Part shown: positions 7,013-9,308 of the stretch, in pieces
Layout of the letters: each line of letters begins with the position of its first letter
Position numbering within the stretch: the stretch's first letter is position 1
Assembly (NCBI GenBank): GCA_934502905.1
Contig: CAKSVK010000143.1
Location: forward strand, 1-9,308
DNA: 9,308 nucleotides
Reading direction: 5' to 3'
From: an uncultured Chitinophagaceae bacterium
GTDB taxonomy: Bacteria; Bacteroidota; Bacteroidia; Chitinophagales; Chitinophagaceae
Translations under genes and position numbers: made by a program
Notes under the pieces: generated by a model
The model's database searches: none
What the model was told of the DNA's origin: nothing
What the model saw: the letters and a program-made list of their open reading frames with translations, nothing else

Positions 7013-8060
7013 GGCAAAATTAAATTTTGGCGGCGTAGAAGAAAATGTAGTTACAAGGGATGAGTTTCCACTCAGCAAAGCGCAGGAAGTGCTAAAAAAC
7101 GAAACAATTGCGGTTATCGGATACGGTGTGCAGGGACCCGGTCAGGCACTGAACCAAAGAGATAATGGTATTAACGTGATCGTCGGACAAAGGAAAAATT
7201 CCAAAACATGGGATAAAGCGATCAAAGACGGATTTGTTCCCGGCGAAACATTGTTTGAGATAGAAGAAGCGCTGGAAAAAGGTACCATCATCTGTTACTT
7301 ATTGAGCGACGCTGCCCAGATAGAATTGTGGCCTACTGTAAAGAAACACCTGACTGCGGGAAAAGCATTGTATTTCTCCCACGGGTTTGGTATCACGTTC
7401 AACGAGCAGACCGGTATCGTTCCTCCCAAAGATGTGGATGTGTTCCTGGTAGCGCCGAAAGGTTCCGGTACTTCCCTGAGAAGAATGTTCCTGCAGGGCA
7501 GGGGCTTGAACAGCTCTTATGCTATTTACCAGGATGCGACCGGTAAGGCAAAAGATCGTGTGATCGCATTGGGTATCGCTGTGGGTAGCGGTTACCTGTT
7601 TGAAACAGATTTCAAGAAAGAAGTATTCAGCGACCTTACCGGTGAAAGAGGTACTTTGATGGGTGCTATCCAGGGTATTTTTGCTGCCCAGTACCAGGTA
7701 CTGCGTGATAAAGGACACACACCTTCTGAAGCTTTCAACGAAACAGTGGAAGAGCTGACACAATCCCTGATGCCGCTGGTGGCAGAGAATGGTATGGACT
7801 GGATGTATGCCAACTGTTCTACAACAGCTCAGCGTGGTGCCCTGGATTGGTGGAAAAAATTCCGTGATGCCACAGCGCCTGTATTTAAAGAGCTGTATGA
7901 AAGCGTAGCCACTGGTAAGGAATCACAGCGTTCTATCGATAGCAACAGCAAAACTGACTACCGCGAAAAGCTGGAAGAAGAATTGAAAGAGCTGCGCGAA
8001 AGTGAAATGTGGCAGGCAGGTAAAACAGTAAGAAGCCTCCGTCCGGAAAATCAAAAATAA
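7011..8060 (+). CDS. ilvC: Ketol-acid reductoisomerase
   Basis: IlvC isomerises and reduces 2-acetolactate or 2-aceto-2-hydroxybutyrate to the 2,3-dihydroxy acids used by IlvD, with Mg2+ and normally NADPH. In the 349 residues the Rossmann motif GYGVQG is at 37-42, and a basic loop GQRKNSKTW after strand 2 (R61, K62, S64) suits NADPH. The catalytic histidine is H124 (in FSHGFGI), and K150 lies in APKG. Likely metal ligands are D208 and E212 (SDLTGERG) and E244 and E248 (ETVEEL), matching the spacing of the family ligands. The segments GTSLRR and GERGTLMGAIQG look more like plant reductoisomerases than the short bacterial type with APKGPGH and GEQ. The ATG at 7011 follows a G-free leader. ilvA starts one base after its stop. 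Confidence 0.96.
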   Translation: MAKLNFGGVEENVVTRDEFPLSKAQEVLKNETIAVIGYGVQGPGQALNQRDNGINVIVGQRKNSKTWDKAIKDGFVPGETLFEIEEALEKGTIICYLLSDAAQIELWPTVKKHLTAGKALYFSHGFGITFNEQTGIVPPKDVDVFLVAPKGSGTSLRRMFLQGRGLNSSYAIYQDATGKAKDRVIALGIAVGSGYLFETDFKKEVFSDLTGERGTLMGAIQGIFAAQYQVLRDKGHTPSEAFNETVEELTQSLMPLVAENGMDWMYANCSTTAQRGALDWWKKFRDATAPVFKELYESVATGKESQRSIDSNSKTDYREKLEEELKELRESEMWQAGKTVRSLRPENQK

Positions 8061-8061
8061 C

Positions 8062-9308
8062 ATGAATCATTTTGCGATGAATGAGGCTGATAATACACGT
8101 GTGGTAAGAAAAAATGCTGAAGTTATACAAAGCCTTCCTGCTCATGCAGGAAGGCTTCATTTTTCTGAAGCTGCCAAACGACTGTCGAAGATCGTCAACA
8201 GGACGCCTTTATCCTATAGTGTTACGCTTTCCAGGAGGTATAACTGTAAAGTATACCTCAAGCGGGAAGACCTGCAGGTAGTACGCTCCTATAAGCTGAG
8301 AGGGGCGTATAACATGATCTCCACGCTGCCGGCAGAACAGCAGGCCAGGGGAGTGGTGTGTGCCAGCGCAGGCAACCATGCGCAGGGCTTTGCGTACAGT
8401 TGCCGCCAGCTCAATATCAAAGGCGTGGTATTCATGCCGGTGATCACCCCCAAACAGAAGCTCACCCAAACCAGGATGTTTGGGGAGGATAATATCGAGA
8501 TCAAGCTGGTTGGAGATACTTTTGACGACTGCGCAACAGCAGCCAAGGCCTATACAGCCGAAAACAATATGGTATTTATTCCGCCTTTTGACGATTACAG
8601 CATCATTGAAGGGCAGGGAACCGTAGCGGTAGAGATACTGGAAGACGAGAATGATATTGATTACATTTTTGTACCGATAGGCGGTGGCGGATTGGCCTCC
8701 GGTGTAGGTACTTATTTCAGGCAGCACAGTCCGTATACCCGTATCATTGGTGTGGAGCCCGAGGGCGCGCCTGCCATGAAAGCTGCATTGGCCGAGGGAC
8801 ATCCGGTTACCCTGGAGAGCATAGACCGGTTTGTGGATGGCGCCGCCGTGAAAAGAATAGGAGACCTTACGTTTGAAATATGCTGGCAGGTGCTGGATGA
8901 TATGCTGCTGGTGCCGGAAGGAAAAGTGTGCACCACCATCTTAAGGCTATATAACGAAGATGCTATTGTGGTAGAGCCGGCAGGTGCTTTATCTATCGCG
9001 GCTTTAGACCTGTATGCAGACCAGATAAAAGGGAAAAAAGTAGTTTGTATTGTATCCGGCAGCAATAATGATATTGACCGCATGCCTGAGATAAAAGAAC
9101 GGTCTTTACAGTATGAGGGACTCAAGCGTTATTTCCTCATCAACTTTGCTCAACGCCCCGGTGCGTTGAAGGAGTTCGTAACACATGTGCTGGGTGAAAG
9201 AGATGATATTACCCGTTTTGAATATATGCAAAAAACCAATAAAGAAGCGGGGCCTGCCCTCGTAGGGGTAGAGCTTGCCGCGGTCGACCTCGGCGATCCA
9301 CTGGGCGA
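8062..9308 (+). CDS. ilvA: Threonine dehydratase (biosynthetic), 3' end outside window
   Basis: IlvA deaminates threonine to 2-oxobutyrate with pyridoxal phosphate, the committed step to isoleucine. The frame is open from ATG 8062, one base after the ilvC stop, to the window end (about 415 codons). Visible are the PLP lysine K78 in RSYKLRGAYN, SAGNHAQG from residue 102, and the phosphate-binding glycine loop GGGG at 207-210. From about residue 355 (YFLINFAQRPGALKEF) a C-terminal ACT-like regulatory domain begins, which in this family senses Ile and Val; it is cut by the window end. The conserved part starts only around HFSEAAKRL (residue 33 on), so about 31 residues form an N-terminal extension that carries a strong hairpin in its DNA. 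No ATG lies between the hairpin and the PLP lysine, so the start must be upstream, at 8062 or 8077. Confidence 0.93.
   Translation, partial: MNHFAMNEADNTRVVRKNAEVIQSLPAHAGRLHFSEAAKRLSKIVNRTPLSYSVTLSRRYNCKVYLKREDLQVVRSYKLRGAYNMISTLPAEQQARGVVCASAGNHAQGFAYSCRQLNIKGVVFMPVITPKQKLTQTRMFGEDNIEIKLVGDTFDDCATAAKAYTAENNMVFIPPFDDYSIIEGQGTVAVEILEDENDIDYIFVPIGGGGLASGVGTYFRQHSPYTRIIGVEPEGAPAMKAALAEGHPVTLESIDRFVDGAAVKRIGDLTFEICWQVLDDMLLVPEGKVCTTILRLYNEDAIVVEPAGALSIAALDLYADQIKGKKVVCIVSGSNNDIDRMPEIKERSLQYEGLKRYFLINFAQRPGALKEFVTHVLGERDDITRFEYMQKTNKEAGPALVGVELAAVDLGDPLG
8130..8164 (+). terminator. Terminator-like hairpin inside the 5' end of ilvA
   Basis: AAGCCTTCCTG (8130-8140) pairs perfectly with CAGGAAGGCTT (8147-8157). 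C8141-G8146 can add a twelfth pair, leaving a TCAT loop. After CA come five T (8160-8164). Structurally this is a good intrinsic terminator, about 70 bases after the ilvC stop, yet it lies in the open reading frame of ilvA (encoding part of SLPAHAGRL). It may set a partial stop after ilvC, with ilvA reached only by read-through when ribosomes translating the ilvA start melt the hairpin. The structure is seen; the termination is inferred. Confidence 0.6.

Noticed and set aside
7015..7029. CAAAAT-TAA-ATTTTG palindrome at the start of ilvC
   Set aside because: A six-pair A/T-rich stem with a three-base loop is weak, and such palindromes are common by chance in AT-rich codons; there is no evidence for an operator.
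8071..8101. TTTG plus TACACGTG as a promoter for ilvA
   Set aside because: The spacing is about right, but the downstream element matches only four of the six fixed positions of TAnnTTTG, and ilvA starts before it.

Overview
The window is a branched-chain amino acid (Ile/Val/Leu) biosynthesis locus from a Bacteroidota bacterium, most likely Chitinophagaceae (Chitinophaga-like). That placement is inference. It rests on the protein types, starts without Shine-Dalgarno sequences, a promoter of the TTTG/TAnnTTTG kind, and an intergenic repeat that looks like those common in this phylum. All genes lie on the + strand.

Layout: the 3' end of leuB (1-636); a 360-base intergenic region with two palindromic repeats, a predicted promoter and a complete leader-peptide attenuator (637-996); ilvD; ilvB; two unrelated class I methyltransferase genes; ilvN; a DinB-like gene; ilvC; and the 5' part of ilvA, which runs off the window end. 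From ilvD onward gaps are 1-40 bases, so the block reads as one operon. Together IlvA (threonine to 2-oxobutyrate), IlvB/IlvN (acetohydroxyacid synthase), IlvC (reductoisomerase) and IlvD (dehydratase) make the 2-oxo acid precursors of Ile and Val. LeuB belongs to the leucine branch. No transaminase is present in the window.

The strongest discovery is between leuB and ilvD: a 30-codon leader ORF (806-898) with the run IVVVVVIIV, embedded in mutually exclusive RNA structures. These are a long 1:2 stem, a 2:3 antiterminator, and a 3:4 terminator followed by nine T. The architecture is that of a classical ribosome-mediated transcription attenuator sensing charged tRNA-Val and tRNA-Ile. The leader has no Leu codon, which fits its place after the leu gene and before the ilv genes.

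Second-tier observations: a strong terminator-like hairpin inside the first 35 codons of ilvA, just before the conserved part of the protein; two methyltransferases that split ilvB from ilvN; a DinB-like putative metalloprotein gene between ilvN and ilvC; and a 60-base G-free stretch leading into ilvC.
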